NCBI GenBank assembly: GCA_003150235.1 | Contig: QAMW01000048.1 | Location: forward strand, 11,717 to 75,716 | From: Bacteroidales bacterium | Lineage (GTDB): Bacteria > Bacteroidota > Bacteroidia > Bacteroidales > Muribaculaceae | Length of the DNA: 64,000 nucleotides | Direction of reading: 5' to 3' | Shown here: positions 40,600 through 49,765 of the stretch, one piece after another | Layout of the letters: the number at the start of each line of letters is the position of its first letter | Numbering within the stretch: the first letter of the stretch is position 1 | Notes under the pieces: generated by a model | What the model saw: only the letters and a program-made list of their open reading frames with translations | The model's database searches: none | What the model was told of the DNA's origin: nothing | Made by a program: the position numbers and the translations under genes

Positions 40600-41040
40600 T
40601 TATCTGATTGCTTCATCCTTGCTCAAAGCTATTTTCATAATGCCTTCGGCCAGTAGGTTTTCACCGCTTTTGACCACGGCTTCGACCATAATCATGCCCA
40701 TGATTTCCTCAATAACATTGATTGTTGTGGTGATCGTTGAACCGACAGCCGGCAACTCTTTTATAGTTAAGTTACGGATTGCGCCGATAAAACCTAACTG
40801 AATACCTTTTTTCAAGATATACTTGTTGATATAGCCAATGCGGGTAGCACAGGTTTGTGCAATATTCTCAACCAGGCCCGATGCCGCGAGAACACCGTTC
40901 TCTACAAAAAGATTGTCCGGAGCAACAGTCATGTCGGTTTCGGTGCGTTGCATATCAAAGTGTAGAAGATGCCCCACCATAACAAACGGCTCACACTGCG
41001 GCAGCAGCTCGTGTACGTCTATATTTTTTAAGTCAGTCAT
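40600..41040 (-). CDS. ApeP-type hot-dog 3-hydroxyacyl-ACP dehydratase
   Basis: About 146 aa from MTDLKNIDVHELLPQ. DNLFVENGVLAASGLVENIAQTCA has the Glu and Gln of hot-dog dehydratases but Asn-Leu-Phe in place of the usual HFP; this variant is typical of the second dehydratase in aryl-polyene clusters. Expected to work with the FabZ-like enzyme at 34268. Start overlaps the acyltransferase stop by 8 bp. Confidence 0.82.
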   Translation of the reverse strand: MTDLKNIDVHELLPQCEPFVMVGHLLHFDMQRTETDMTVAPDNLFVENGVLAASGLVENIAQTCATRIGYINKYILKKGIQLGFIGAIRNLTIKELPAVGSTITTTINVIEEIMGMIMVEAVVKSGENLLAEGIMKIALSKDEAIR

Positions 41041-41935
41041 CAGTCCAAAGATTAAAATAATTATACCATTGTTCGGGATAATGGCGTACTGTATCGTCGA
41101 GCAAGTTGGCAAATTCACGAGCCATACGTTCTGCCTCCTTTCGGGGTTGCATTTCTTCGGATGCGCCTGCTATAGGTCTTATTATGATTCGATACCTGTT
41201 TTTCCCTTCCTTCATCACCGCTACAAAAAGCATTGGTACGTGCTTGGTCGCCGCCATCACGAATGGACCTTGCGGTAAGTTGGCATTAGCCCCCAGCAAG
41301 GGAAGACTGTAAGATTTAGCAGAGCCGAAAACACGATCAGCTGGCATACTAACCACCTCTCCGTTGTCTAGTGCTTCATTAATTATGAACAAATGGCTCA
41401 TGTCGGCACTCATTGGTATCATCCGTATACTGTTGGGGGCAAACATACTTTGGCGATTAGCCATTACTGTAGCTTTTTCACCGCCGAAAACAAGTGCGTT
41501 GAAGCGTTTGTTCTTTGCTTTCAAAGTATACCCAGCCAGCTCATAATTACCAATATGAGACGAAAGCTGTACGAATCCGGATGGCGAGCTATCAAGTGAC
41601 AAATAATAGTCGTACCCATCCAACTCAACGTCGAATTTCCGTCCGGCATACATGGCGAATCGGTCTATAATAACTTCAGCAAAAGCGTTGAAATTACGAA
41701 AGACATATTTGATTGCGTCAAAACGTCCTAACCCGAGCCTTTTGCGAGCAAAGGAATAAGCATATCGACGGCCATTTGTGTTGATGGCAACTGTTGGTGG
41801 AATAACAAAAACTTTGGCAAAGGCATAAATCAACCGCGGAGGAATGACACGCAACATTCCAACCAGATGCCTGTGCATCCAGCTGTTGCCGTAGGTTGTC
41901 CCTTTCCATTCGCTATGTTGAAGTTCCTTCTCCAA
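41033..41935 (-). CDS. LpxL/HtrB-like lipid acyltransferase
   Basis: A 300-aa member of the lipid A acyltransferase family with the HX4E catalytic motif in LSSHIGNYELAGY and a later MPADRVFGSA block. Membrane-associated N-terminus (GMLRVIPPRLIYAFAKVFVI). In aryl-polyene clusters this type is thought to attach the polyene or a fatty acid to the lipid carrier. Confidence 0.88.
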   Translation of the reverse strand: MEKELQHSEWKGTTYGNSWMHRHLVGMLRVIPPRLIYAFAKVFVIPPTVAINTNGRRYAYSFARKRLGLGRFDAIKYVFRNFNAFAEVIIDRFAMYAGRKFDVELDGYDYYLSLDSSPSGFVQLSSHIGNYELAGYTLKAKNKRFNALVFGGEKATVMANRQSMFAPNSIRMIPMSADMSHLFIINEALDNGEVVSMPADRVFGSAKSYSLPLLGANANLPQGPFVMAATKHVPMLFVAVMKEGKNRYRIIIRPIAGASEEMQPRKEAERMAREFANLLDDTVRHYPEQWYNYFNLWTDD

Positions 41936-41956
41936 AATTTATGCCTTTATTAGCTT

Positions 41957-42202
41957 TTATTTGCTTACTTTGCTTTCTATATAATCATAGAACTCGTTGA
42001 GTGTCTTAACTTTAGCCATTTCTTCAGGCTTGATTTTGAAACCGAAACGCTTTTCTACGATTACAACAATGTCAACGAAATCAAGGCTGTCAATGCCAAC
42101 ATCTTCTTTCAGGTTGGCCTCAGGATAGATTTTCTCCTCGTCGATTTCCAAATCTTCGATAAGAAAATCTTTTACTTCATCTTCTATCTGTTTACGATCC
42201 AT
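41957..42202 (-). CDS. Acyl carrier protein 2
   Basis: An 81-aa ACP with the attachment site VGIDSLDFVDI (Ser39). Two ACPs are usual in aryl-polyene pathways, one perhaps for the aryl starter and one for extension. Confidence 0.93.
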   Translation of the reverse strand: MDRKQIEDEVKDFLIEDLEIDEEKIYPEANLKEDVGIDSLDFVDIVVIVEKRFGFKIKPEEMAKVKTLNEFYDYIESKVSK

Positions 42203-42203
42203 T

Positions 42204-43298
42204 TTATTTTTTACATACTATTATACTGTGCCCTTGACCGAGTCGGTCATGGGTTGTTTCTACTTTAAGCCCAGCCTTTTCTATCAACACGTACAAGTCC
42301 TCCGAATGGTACATTTTGCTGTTGCCGTTAGCCATTGCTGTGAAGTAAAGGCTTGTGAGAGTGAGACACAAAGACGCAGGTTCAAAGCGCTGTCTATCCC
42401 ACAGGGTTTCCATTATATAAAGGCGTGAGTCAGCGTCCATTACCTGAACGGCTCGTTTAAGGATGCTCACAATCTGCTCCTCACTAAAACAATCGAGGAA
42501 CTGGCTCATCCAAATAGCATCGAAACGGCATTCTTCAGGCATTTTTGCATTTTCGTCCAGCAAATTAATGCCAAGCCCTTCAATGCGATCCGCACCGTAT
42601 TTATCAGCAATGTTGTTTTGCATCATCTCAATCTGCTGCGGTAAATCAAGAATAGTAACTTTTACATTATGATCATGTCCTACACACTGCAGAGCCCATC
42701 GGCCGGTGTTTCCGCCAACATCGAGAAGTGTTCGCGGATTTGATGCGAATACTATATCAAGAGCCTGCTCGAAAGAGCTGTCAGAATAGAAATGGTCAAA
42801 AGCGAACCAACTGTTCTGAACCTCTTTCGGTAGGGTTGACAGACCTTCATAAATAGTGGGCCAGTTGCCAAGCGTCTTAAGCCCCTCCGGTTTCCCGTTT
42901 TTCAGAGACTCGTCAAGGTAATACCAACCCCGATAGTTAACATCGTGATTGAAGTCTATGTTGACTCGTGTTGCCGGGTCATTGATAAGAAACCATCCGG
43001 TTTTGGAAATGGTAAACCGATTAGTTTCAGGGTCTACAAGAACTATTCCAATGCTTAGAGATGCCTCCAGCAGACATTTGGCTGCATACTCACTGATTTG
43101 GGCTTTTTCTGCCACCTCAATGACAGTCATCCCGTTGTCACTGTCACGCAACATATCCATAATGCCCCAATTGAGCATTATTCGGGCTGTCTGGAAAATT
43201 GCGGGCCCAAATGCAATGAACTCAGCTTGACGTTGAGCCTCTTTTGCAGAAAGAGTTTCATTGCAATATCTCTTTTTAAGTTCGGGAAACAGGTTCAT
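42204..43298 (-). CDS. SAM-dependent O-methyltransferase-like protein
   Basis: A 364-aa protein with an N-terminal winged-helix dimerisation region (MTVIEVAEKAQISEYAAKCLLEASL) and a SAM-binding LLDVGGNTGRWALQC motif, the layout of family-2 O-methyltransferases. Could methylate the 4-hydroxyl of the aryl head or another ring position, a known aryl-polyene decoration. Confidence 0.87.
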   Translation of the reverse strand: MNLFPELKKRYCNETLSAKEAQRQAEFIAFGPAIFQTARIMLNWGIMDMLRDSDNGMTVIEVAEKAQISEYAAKCLLEASLSIGIVLVDPETNRFTISKTGWFLINDPATRVNIDFNHDVNYRGWYYLDESLKNGKPEGLKTLGNWPTIYEGLSTLPKEVQNSWFAFDHFYSDSSFEQALDIVFASNPRTLLDVGGNTGRWALQCVGHDHNVKVTILDLPQQIEMMQNNIADKYGADRIEGLGINLLDENAKMPEECRFDAIWMSQFLDCFSEEQIVSILKRAVQVMDADSRLYIMETLWDRQRFEPASLCLTLTSLYFTAMANGNSKMYHSEDLYVLIEKAGLKVETTHDRLGQGHSIIVCKK

Positions 43299-43356
43299 TA
43301 CGGATGTCCTAATATATTATGGGCTGATTGATATACAATCCTATAGCCCTATATTT

Positions 43357-43890
43357 TTAGTGGTTCTTTTTAGCCTTCTCGGCTTCTTTAAAGTCTTTGA
43401 CAAAGAGTTTGCCAAGGCTTTTGCCGATACTTTTGAACTGATCTCGGAACGCAATCTTATCATTGCTATCTGCATCATCCGAAGAGAACGCAATAACAGC
43501 AATTGGGTCAGTCGAACCGATAGCTGAAACTACGATTTCACCCTTGATGTCGCCTCCTTTTGAAATGGAATTTACGACAATTTCAAGTTTATATTTAGAT
43601 TCATCGCTCTGGCTGTCCGATACTCGGACACCGTATTCAACGATAGATTCGTTCATTCTTGTGAGGAAGTATCCTAATGAAGCCTTTTCCCAGTCTGAAT
43701 TTCTCTCAGCCGTACTCAGAAAGTCCTCAAGAGTACCAGCTTTACCGTAGATTGCGTCATTCCAGTTAATCGAAACTGGGACAACTTTTGCTCCGATCAG
43801 TTCGGAAACACTTCCCGTGACCATTTTGGTCCCTGCGAAACAGGGCATTGCCAAAATCACCATCAGCAATGAGAAAATAAATTTTTTCAT
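43357..43890 (-). CDS. Secreted hypothetical protein, tandem copy 2 (177 aa)
   Basis: Signal peptide (FIFSLLMVILAMPCFAG) and a soluble domain. It is a clear paralog of the gene just upstream: TLEDFLSTAERNSDWEKASL, VEYGVRVS and SDDADSNDKIAFRDQFKS are matched almost word for word. Family not recognised. Periplasmic or outer-membrane role in the pigment pathway is likely from context. Confidence 0.8.
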   Translation of the reverse strand: MKKFIFSLLMVILAMPCFAGTKMVTGSVSELIGAKVVPVSINWNDAIYGKAGTLEDFLSTAERNSDWEKASLGYFLTRMNESIVEYGVRVSDSQSDESKYKLEIVVNSISKGGDIKGEIVVSAIGSTDPIAVIAFSSDDADSNDKIAFRDQFKSIGKSLGKLFVKDFKEAEKAKKNH

Positions 43891-43939
43891 AAGTATTTAT
43901 GTTTTTGTTTCTGTTATTTTGCTTTGTGATTTACAGTAT

Positions 43940-44527
43940 TCAATTATAAAGCGGATTATAATCATCAGCCGGTCGTTCTCGTCTCTTTTTGCTTGATTCC
44001 GTCTTTATGTCTTTGTTATTCTTGAACTGACTTGTCATAAGTTTTCCGAGACTTTTACCAAGACTTTTGAACTGATCGCGGAATGCAATCTTATCATTAT
44101 TATCTGCATCATCCGATTTAAATTCAATTGAGGCAATTGTTTCAGATGGGTCAATGCTTATAATATTAATTATTCCTTGGATTGTACCATCTTTTGAAAT
44201 AGATTGCACTAAGATCTCCATTTTATATTTGTAGCTTGTGGTATCCTGAGGACTTGTCAAGCGAACTCCATACTCGACAGTCTGAGCGTTAGTGCGCGTA
44301 AGCAGGTAGTCCAGTGATACTTTTTCCCAGTTGTCATCTCTAATTGATGTGCTAAGGAAATCAGCCAGTGCCCCAGAATTACCATATACTGCATTATCCC
44401 AGTTTACAAACACAGGAATTGCCTTAGCGCCAGGCAACTTTGAGAGGTCGCCTGATATTAATTTTGTTCCTGCAATAATCGGGAAAGCTATGATAATTGC
44501 AAAAATTAGGGTAATCAACTTTTTCAT
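43940..44527 (-). CDS. Secreted hypothetical protein, tandem copy 1 (195 aa)
   Basis: Paralog of the next gene, with signal peptide (LITLIFAIIIAFPIIAG) and shared blocks ALADFLSTSIRDDNWEKVSL and SDDADNNDKIAFRDQFKSLG. It has a longer basic C-terminal tail (KTESSKKRRERP). Placed between a KS and a methyltransferase in the operon. Function unknown. Confidence 0.8.
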   Translation of the reverse strand: MKKLITLIFAIIIAFPIIAGTKLISGDLSKLPGAKAIPVFVNWDNAVYGNSGALADFLSTSIRDDNWEKVSLDYLLTRTNAQTVEYGVRLTSPQDTTSYKYKMEILVQSISKDGTIQGIINIISIDPSETIASIEFKSDDADNNDKIAFRDQFKSLGKSLGKLMTSQFKNNKDIKTESSKKRRERPADDYNPLYN

Positions 44528-44530
44528 GAT

Positions 44531-45763
44531 CTAATCTTTGAATTTTCTTATTACCAAAGCACTATTTGTACCTCCAAAGCCAAACGAGTTAGAAAGAATA
44601 ATATCAAGCTCTTTCGGTGTCGTAACTCTCGCTAAGTTAAGCTGTGATGCTGCTTCACTCGGTTCATCGAGGTTAATGTTAGGGGCAACGAAATTGTTTT
44701 GCATCATTATGATGCTATACACGGCTTCGCTCGCTCCGGCCATCCAGCATTCATGACCGGTCATGGACTTGGTGGAACTTATAAGTGCCTTTTTGCCGTT
44801 GAAAAGCTCGTCCAAAGCCTTGGCTTCGAGATCGTCTCCCTGCGGGGTCGAAGTAGCATGAGCATTGACGTAGTCGATATCATCAGCAGACAAACCGGCA
44901 TCTTCAAGGGCACGAGTCATTGCTATGTAAGAACCTTTGTCACTGGGCGATGATATTCCTCCGCCATTAGATGAGAAGCCGTAACCGACAACCTCAGCCA
45001 AGATATTGGCGCCACGTGCCACAGCATGTTCGTAATCTTCCAGAACAAGTGCTGCGGCACCTCCACTGGGCACAAGTCCGTCGCGGTCTTTATCAAATGG
45101 GCGAGACGCGGCAGTCGGATTATCCAACCGGGCTGAGAAAGTGCCAAGCGCATCAAAAGATGACATTGCATACACGTTGACTTCCTGAGCGCCGCCAGCA
45201 AGTATCATGTCCTGAAGTCCGTCCCTAATCATTAGATATCCTATGCCAATAGAATGTGAACCGCTTGCACAAGCTGCACTAATGGTGAGGTTTATGCCAC
45301 GCAGATGGAAGATGGTGCTGAGGTTCATGTTGACGGTCGAGTTCATCGATTGGAAAATAGATCCTGAGCCAATAAGAGCAGAGTCTTTTTTCTCCTTCAT
45401 GACTTCGTGGGCCTCAACTACCGCTTTGGATGATGAATCGTTGCCGAAAATAATTCCGACCTCGTTGTTTTTGAGATAATCATCATCTACATTAGCTTGC
45501 TCGAAGGCCTGTTTTGAAGCCATAAAAGCAAATTCGGCTTCTTCAGACATACCAACTCTTAGGCGTCGGTCAAGCACACCCTTGAGTTTAGGGCGTTCAA
45601 CAATTCCTGTTAGAGCTGACCTATAGCCATACTCTAAGCGAGCGTCGTCAATGCCGATGCCGGACGCCCCGGCAAACAGCGAATCTTTGACTTCGTTTAT
45701 ATCTTTTCCCAGGCAGGACCAAATGCCCATGCCGGTTATAACTACGCGTCTATTTTTTGCCAT
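44531..45763 (-). CDS. Beta-ketoacyl-ACP synthase (complete, FabF-like)
   Basis: A 410-aa enzyme with Cys165 in ISAACASGSHS, His in VNAHATSTPQGD and His in MTGHECWMAGA, and a NSFGFGGTNSALVI tail. Closest in look to FabB/FabF. The third complete KS; one of the three may do the first condensation on the aryl starter. Confidence 0.93.
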   Translation of the reverse strand: MAKNRRVVITGMGIWSCLGKDINEVKDSLFAGASGIGIDDARLEYGYRSALTGIVERPKLKGVLDRRLRVGMSEEAEFAFMASKQAFEQANVDDDYLKNNEVGIIFGNDSSSKAVVEAHEVMKEKKDSALIGSGSIFQSMNSTVNMNLSTIFHLRGINLTISAACASGSHSIGIGYLMIRDGLQDMILAGGAQEVNVYAMSSFDALGTFSARLDNPTAASRPFDKDRDGLVPSGGAAALVLEDYEHAVARGANILAEVVGYGFSSNGGGISSPSDKGSYIAMTRALEDAGLSADDIDYVNAHATSTPQGDDLEAKALDELFNGKKALISSTKSMTGHECWMAGASEAVYSIIMMQNNFVAPNINLDEPSEAASQLNLARVTTPKELDIILSNSFGFGGTNSALVIRKFKD

Positions 45764-45775
45764 AGCAATTCCAGT

Positions 45776-46501
45776 TTAATAAAGCCCACCGTTGATAGAA
45801 ATTGTCTGCCCGGTGATGTATGCAGCTTTGGGTGAAGCGAGGAAAGAAACTAAATCGGCCACTTCTTGAGGCTCTCCGAATCGACCAAGGGGTACAGTTT
45901 TCTTCAGTTCTGCCTCATTCAGATCTTTTGTCATGTCTGACTTAATAAAGCCGGGGGCGATGGCATTTACCGTCACCTTACGGGGTGCCACTTCTTGAGC
46001 TAAAGCCTTTGTAGCACCAATAAGAGCCGCTTTTGCTGCGGAATAGTTTGTCTGCCCTGGCAAACCTTTCAGACCGGAAAGTGAGGCAACGTTTATTACA
46101 CGGCCATTACGCTTGGTTAGCATACTCTTAAGGACGCGACGGGTCACATAGAAAAATCCATCAAGCGTAGTGTTGATGACTTTGTGCCACTGTTCACTTT
46201 GCAAGAATATCATCAGGTTATCATCGCGAAGACCGGCGTTATTCACAAGGACAGATATGCGATCATCGGGATGCTCATTTTCCCAACGTTCCAATGCTTC
46301 ATCTACAGATGCCTCATTGGCTACATCGAAAGGTAGCAGTTCGGCTGTTTTCCCTTTATCCTGTATTGTATGAAGCACCTCAAGAGCGGCCTCTTCATTA
46401 CTGCGATAATTCAGTAACACAGCATAACCGTCTTCGGCCAGTTGGATTGCTATGGCAGCACCAAGACCACGGGAGGCTCCAGTTACTAATGCGTAATTCA
46501 T
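45776..46501 (-). CDS. 3-oxoacyl-ACP reductase (FabG-type SDR)
   Basis: A 241-aa short-chain reductase with TGASRGLG (residues 7-14), NNAG, Ser140, Tyr153 and Lys157 (NYSAAKAAL). Reduces each 3-keto intermediate before dehydration. Shares its first base with the last base of the lyase gene. Confidence 0.93.
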   Translation of the reverse strand: MNYALVTGASRGLGAAIAIQLAEDGYAVLLNYRSNEEAALEVLHTIQDKGKTAELLPFDVANEASVDEALERWENEHPDDRISVLVNNAGLRDDNLMIFLQSEQWHKVINTTLDGFFYVTRRVLKSMLTKRNGRVINVASLSGLKGLPGQTNYSAAKAALIGATKALAQEVAPRKVTVNAIAPGFIKSDMTKDLNEAELKKTVPLGRFGEPQEVADLVSFLASPKAAYITGQTISINGGLY

Positions 46502-48021
46502 TATTTCAGGGCAATTAAAATGTTTGAACGAAGATAAGCCTCAGTTTGTACTATTTCTTCGTAGAATGGGGTGTCCTCGACAAATTTCGGACAGATAGCA
46601 CGGATAGCATCATATTGTTCCCGTGTTGCAGGTGCTAATTTGTCTGCGATGTTTAGACAATCTGTTGCCTGGGCAAGAGCTATGAAGAGAATTGACATTA
46701 CTTGATATGCATTGTCTATCACCTTTTGACACAGTAATGCGGAGTTTGTACCCATGCTCACAATGTCCTGGTTGTCGTTGTTATTGGGGATGCTGTGGAC
46801 GTAATTCGACATTGCCAAAGTCTGACACTCTGCAGTAGTCGATGTAGCTGTGAATTGACAAGCCTGCATGCCATAGTTGAGGCCAAGTACACCCATATTG
46901 AGGAATGGGGGTAGTATTCCATTGATGCGGTCGTGGAAGAGGTAATTGAGTTGACGTTCAGCCGTCATTGTCAGTCGTACAATGGCAAGCTTGACTTTAT
47001 CAGCTTCTAGAGAGATATAGTCGCCGTGAAAATTCCCACCATGATAGATATTCTCTGTAGTATAATCTACAATAGGATTATCGCTTGCTGAATTAACCTC
47101 ATTCTCAATAATTTCATGGGCATTCTGCAATGTGTCGTATATAGGACCGAGAATTTGTGGTATGCAACGCAACGAATAATATGCTTGTACCTTATGTTCG
47201 AAATACTTATCCTTATTTTTTTCGGGATTGTATAGCTCATGCTCGCGTCGCTGAAGACGTTTGCTTCCTTTGCTTGTTTCTCTGAGCCATCGTGCTATGA
47301 CCTGCTGACCCGGCTGTCGACGACAGATATTTTCTTCTACAGACATATAATCGTCGAAAGACTCAGCAATTTCATTTATCCATGCCGATGCTAAGGTCGC
47401 GTATTTTACCAGATTTTCGGCATAGTATTGATTGACTATCGAAATTCCGGTCATAACCGACGTACCGTTTGTTACGGAGAGGCCTTCACGAATGAAGATT
47501 TGCATCGGCTTCAAGCCCTCCTTTTTCATTACATCCGCAGTCGGAAGCCATTCACCATTGTAATGAACTTTACCCTCACCAATTAAGCAGAGAGCTATGT
47601 GAGCCAGTTGAACAAGATCGCCACTTGCACCGACACTTCCATGTTTAGGTATAAATGGATAAATACCTCGGTTGATAAACTCTGTAAGAATACTAATAAC
47701 CGAAGGATGAATACCGGAACGTGCTTGCAAGAAATTGCAAGTGCGAACAATCATCGCAGCTTTGACTTCGATGTCATCCAAAGGTTCACCTGCTCCGGTG
47801 GCATGGCTACGAATGATATTATACTGAAGCTCTTTGAGGTGTTCATCATCAACACGCCATTGAGCCATTGGCCCGAATCCTGTGTTAATTCCATAAATCA
47901 CCTTATCTGATACAAAGTCATTAAGGAATCGATAACTCAGCTCTACCTCCTGCATTTGTTGCTCGGAGGTAGTAAATTCCTTTGACCGGAATAAGTTATC
48001 GTATATATTGTTTAATTCCAT
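46501..48021 (-). CDS. Aromatic amino acid ammonia-lyase, probably tyrosine ammonia-lyase
   Basis: A 506-aa lyase with the MIO-forming Ala132-Ser133-Gly134 in GSVGASGDLVQLAH and the active-site Tyr43 in VIYGINTGFGPMAQ. Substrate-selecting residues read Ser72-His73 (IRSHATGAGEP). As I recall it, the tyrosine ammonia-lyase of Flavobacterium johnsoniae has the same IRSH block and strongly similar surroundings (NTGFGPMAQ, YHGGNFHGDYISLE). Expected reaction: L-tyrosine to 4-coumarate plus ammonia, giving the aryl starter. Histidine as substrate is the main alternative. First gene of the 25-gene operon. Confidence 0.92.
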   Translation of the reverse strand: MELNNIYDNLFRSKEFTTSEQQMQEVELSYRFLNDFVSDKVIYGINTGFGPMAQWRVDDEHLKELQYNIIRSHATGAGEPLDDIEVKAAMIVRTCNFLQARSGIHPSVISILTEFINRGIYPFIPKHGSVGASGDLVQLAHIALCLIGEGKVHYNGEWLPTADVMKKEGLKPMQIFIREGLSVTNGTSVMTGISIVNQYYAENLVKYATLASAWINEIAESFDDYMSVEENICRRQPGQQVIARWLRETSKGSKRLQRREHELYNPEKNKDKYFEHKVQAYYSLRCIPQILGPIYDTLQNAHEIIENEVNSASDNPIVDYTTENIYHGGNFHGDYISLEADKVKLAIVRLTMTAERQLNYLFHDRINGILPPFLNMGVLGLNYGMQACQFTATSTTAECQTLAMSNYVHSIPNNNDNQDIVSMGTNSALLCQKVIDNAYQVMSILFIALAQATDCLNIADKLAPATREQYDAIRAICPKFVEDTPFYEEIVQTEAYLRSNILIALK

Positions 48022-48217
48022 CTCTAATATGAACGCTCACGGATGAGTCGATTGGTTTATACTGGCATATAGACAACGCGGAGCAGTTCTAACCGCTCCT
48101 AACTTCTTAATACTTCAGATGTCATTGCTCTCGTTGTCGTTGTCATTTCAATTAGAATTTATACATCATTCTGTGTTAAAAAATAGCATCTCTTTTCTTT
48201 AGACACAAAACGTCATG
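48022..48217 (-). promoter_or_regulatory. Long 5' leader of the aryl-polyene operon
   Basis: About 190 nt lie between the probable start of transcription (near 48211) and the lyase start codon. A hairpin GGAGC/GCTCC (about 48090-48111) lies within it. No known riboswitch is recognised. Confidence 0.4.
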
Positions 48218-48225
48218 CAAAGTTA
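48218..48225 (-). promoter_or_regulatory. -7 promoter box of the aryl-polyene operon
   Basis: Minus strand TAACTTTG matches TAnnTTTG. No clear -33 TTTG is seen 19-21 bp upstream, so an activator may be needed. It is the only good box found upstream of the 24-kb run of minus-strand genes. Confidence 0.6.
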
Positions 48226-48307
48226 ATAAATTATTCTGAGATAGCGGTTATGCTCGAGCACTAAGTTATCTACAACTTGCCATTTAAAACATTTGGGATA
48301 CGAACAC

Positions 48308-48344
48308 ACACCCTCTATTATGCAAAAATGCTAACAGAGGGTGT
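48308..48344. terminator. Hairpin between the cargo operon and the lysozyme gene
   Basis: ACACCCTCT (48308-48316) pairs perfectly with AGAGGGTGT (48336-48344). It lies about 22 bp past the end of the minus-strand lysozyme gene and insulates the cargo operon promoter from it. Confidence 0.7.
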
Positions 48345-48365
48345 AGAAATTACGCAATAATATGT

Positions 48366-48863
48366 TTACGGGTTGAAAAATAGTTCTAGTTCCATCCAGC
48401 GGCGGCGATAGAGGCCGGGATGGCGGCGACCTTTGTAGCGGGAGAACGAGGTGTATTCTTGATAGATGTCGCGGTTGCCCGATTTCAGTTTCTTAAGCAG
48501 CGTGCTGTTCTGTATGCGGCCGCTGCCGACATTGTAAGCGAGGCAGGCAAGCAAAAGACTGTCCGCACCATAGCCGCGATAATAGGCGCAGAGCTGAGAC
48601 AGGTCCTTGCGGAGAATACGCTCGGCTTCCGTGTGTGAATATTGCCGTTTCTTGTAGTTCTCGCCTTTCTTCACTACATGACCGTATGCGATTGTCGGCC
48701 AATGCTTAGGCGCATGGAGCGTTTCGTAATGCCGTATCAGGACACAGGCACGTTCAAATGGAGGCAACGCCATAAGATTGGCTTTGCGCGAGTCGGAGAT
48801 AGAGGTGGCGTTGGCTGCCATCGCTGACAGCAACGCCACCATTACAAAGAGCCACTTTCTCAT
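48366..48863 (-). CDS. Secreted phage-type lysozyme (GH24-like)
   Basis: A 165-aa protein with signal peptide (WLFVMVALLSAMAANA). The GH24 start block is IRHYETLHAPKHWPTIAYGH, with Glu47 and Thr57 in the usual places, though the Asp between them is not obvious. Bacteroidales ICEs carry such lysozymes to open the wall during mating. Start chosen at MRKWLFVM, which overlaps the stop of the ArdC-like fragment. Confidence 0.82.
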   Translation of the reverse strand: MRKWLFVMVALLSAMAANATSISDSRKANLMALPPFERACVLIRHYETLHAPKHWPTIAYGHVVKKGENYKKRQYSHTEAERILRKDLSQLCAYYRGYGADSLLLACLAYNVGSGRIQNSTLLKKLKSGNRDIYQEYTSFSRYKGRRHPGLYRRRWMELELFFNP

Positions 48864-49639
48864 CGGCGGCATCCTCTTGACTGAGATTCCTTCTCCTCCT
48901 CCGATTGATCTTCGGACTTAGTTTCCTCCCTCTCATCAACATAATGGTCAGAGAGTCTGGTTTCACCGTCACGATTCAACGCTCCGAAAAGACTCATCAC
49001 ATCAACCTGCCGGAAGCCCGGTTTCTTTGACGGCACACCCATAGCTGCAATCTCTTCCTTTTCATCGGCAACAGTTTTCGGAGTTTCCTTGAAAGGCACT
49101 TCCTCCGGAACCAAAGTCGGGTCCAAGGCAGCCTGTTCCGACGTATAAGGCTGAACTGTCTGACCATTCTCAAGCTGCTGACTCACATCCTGCATACGAT
49201 AGTTGATGACAGCCGTAGCCTTCTTGACATCAGACATGACGGTGCGGATGAAGTCCGGAGATTCTTCAAGTTCTGTAAGCCACGACTTGAGATAGGCGGC
49301 CGAATCTCCCTTGACATGCTTCTGTATGCCATTCTGCTGACAGATAAGGGCTGAGCCGAGTTCCGCCACCAGTTCCTCACGGGCATAGTCCTTGTCGCCG
49401 AAAGTACATGCTTTCAGACGGCCGAGACGGCTTTCGGCACCGGTCGAATGTGTCATCTCATGGAGAAGTGTTCCATAGAAACTCTCGCCGTCAACAAACT
49501 GCTCTTTGGTCGGAACTACGATATGGTCTTTCGATACGGAATAGTACGCCCGATCCTGATTTTCCGGCTTTATGGGGCAAATCCAGGCATTGTTGGCAAT
49601 CATAGCGTCAACAACCGGAAAGGAGAAAGACTCACCTGT
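48860..49639 (-). pseudogene. ArdC-like antirestriction protein, 5' end removed by IS21
   Basis: The frame stays open up to the insertion edge at 49639, reading FPVVDAMIANNAWICPIKP before the first internal Met. It has the zinc-metalloprotease motif in GTLLHEMTHSTGAESRLGR typical of ArdC. The N-terminal ssDNA-binding domain is missing. ArdC proteins protect incoming single-stranded DNA of conjugative elements. The lost front is not found on the other side of the IS, so DNA has also been deleted. Confidence 0.85.
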
Positions 49640-49679
49640 TGGAAAAGTCGGTGCAGATTGACCCCTCTCGGCGGAAAAA
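49640..49679 (+). repeat. IS21 left terminal inverted repeat
   Basis: Matches the reverse complement of 52271-52310 over 40 bp. Confidence 0.9.
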
Positions 49680-49765
49680 AATTGACCCCATCGTCAAAAT
49701 AAGATTGACCCCTTAAAAGTCCTGGCGGCGGGGGTCAATTTAATTTTGTCGATTTTATTTCCGGC

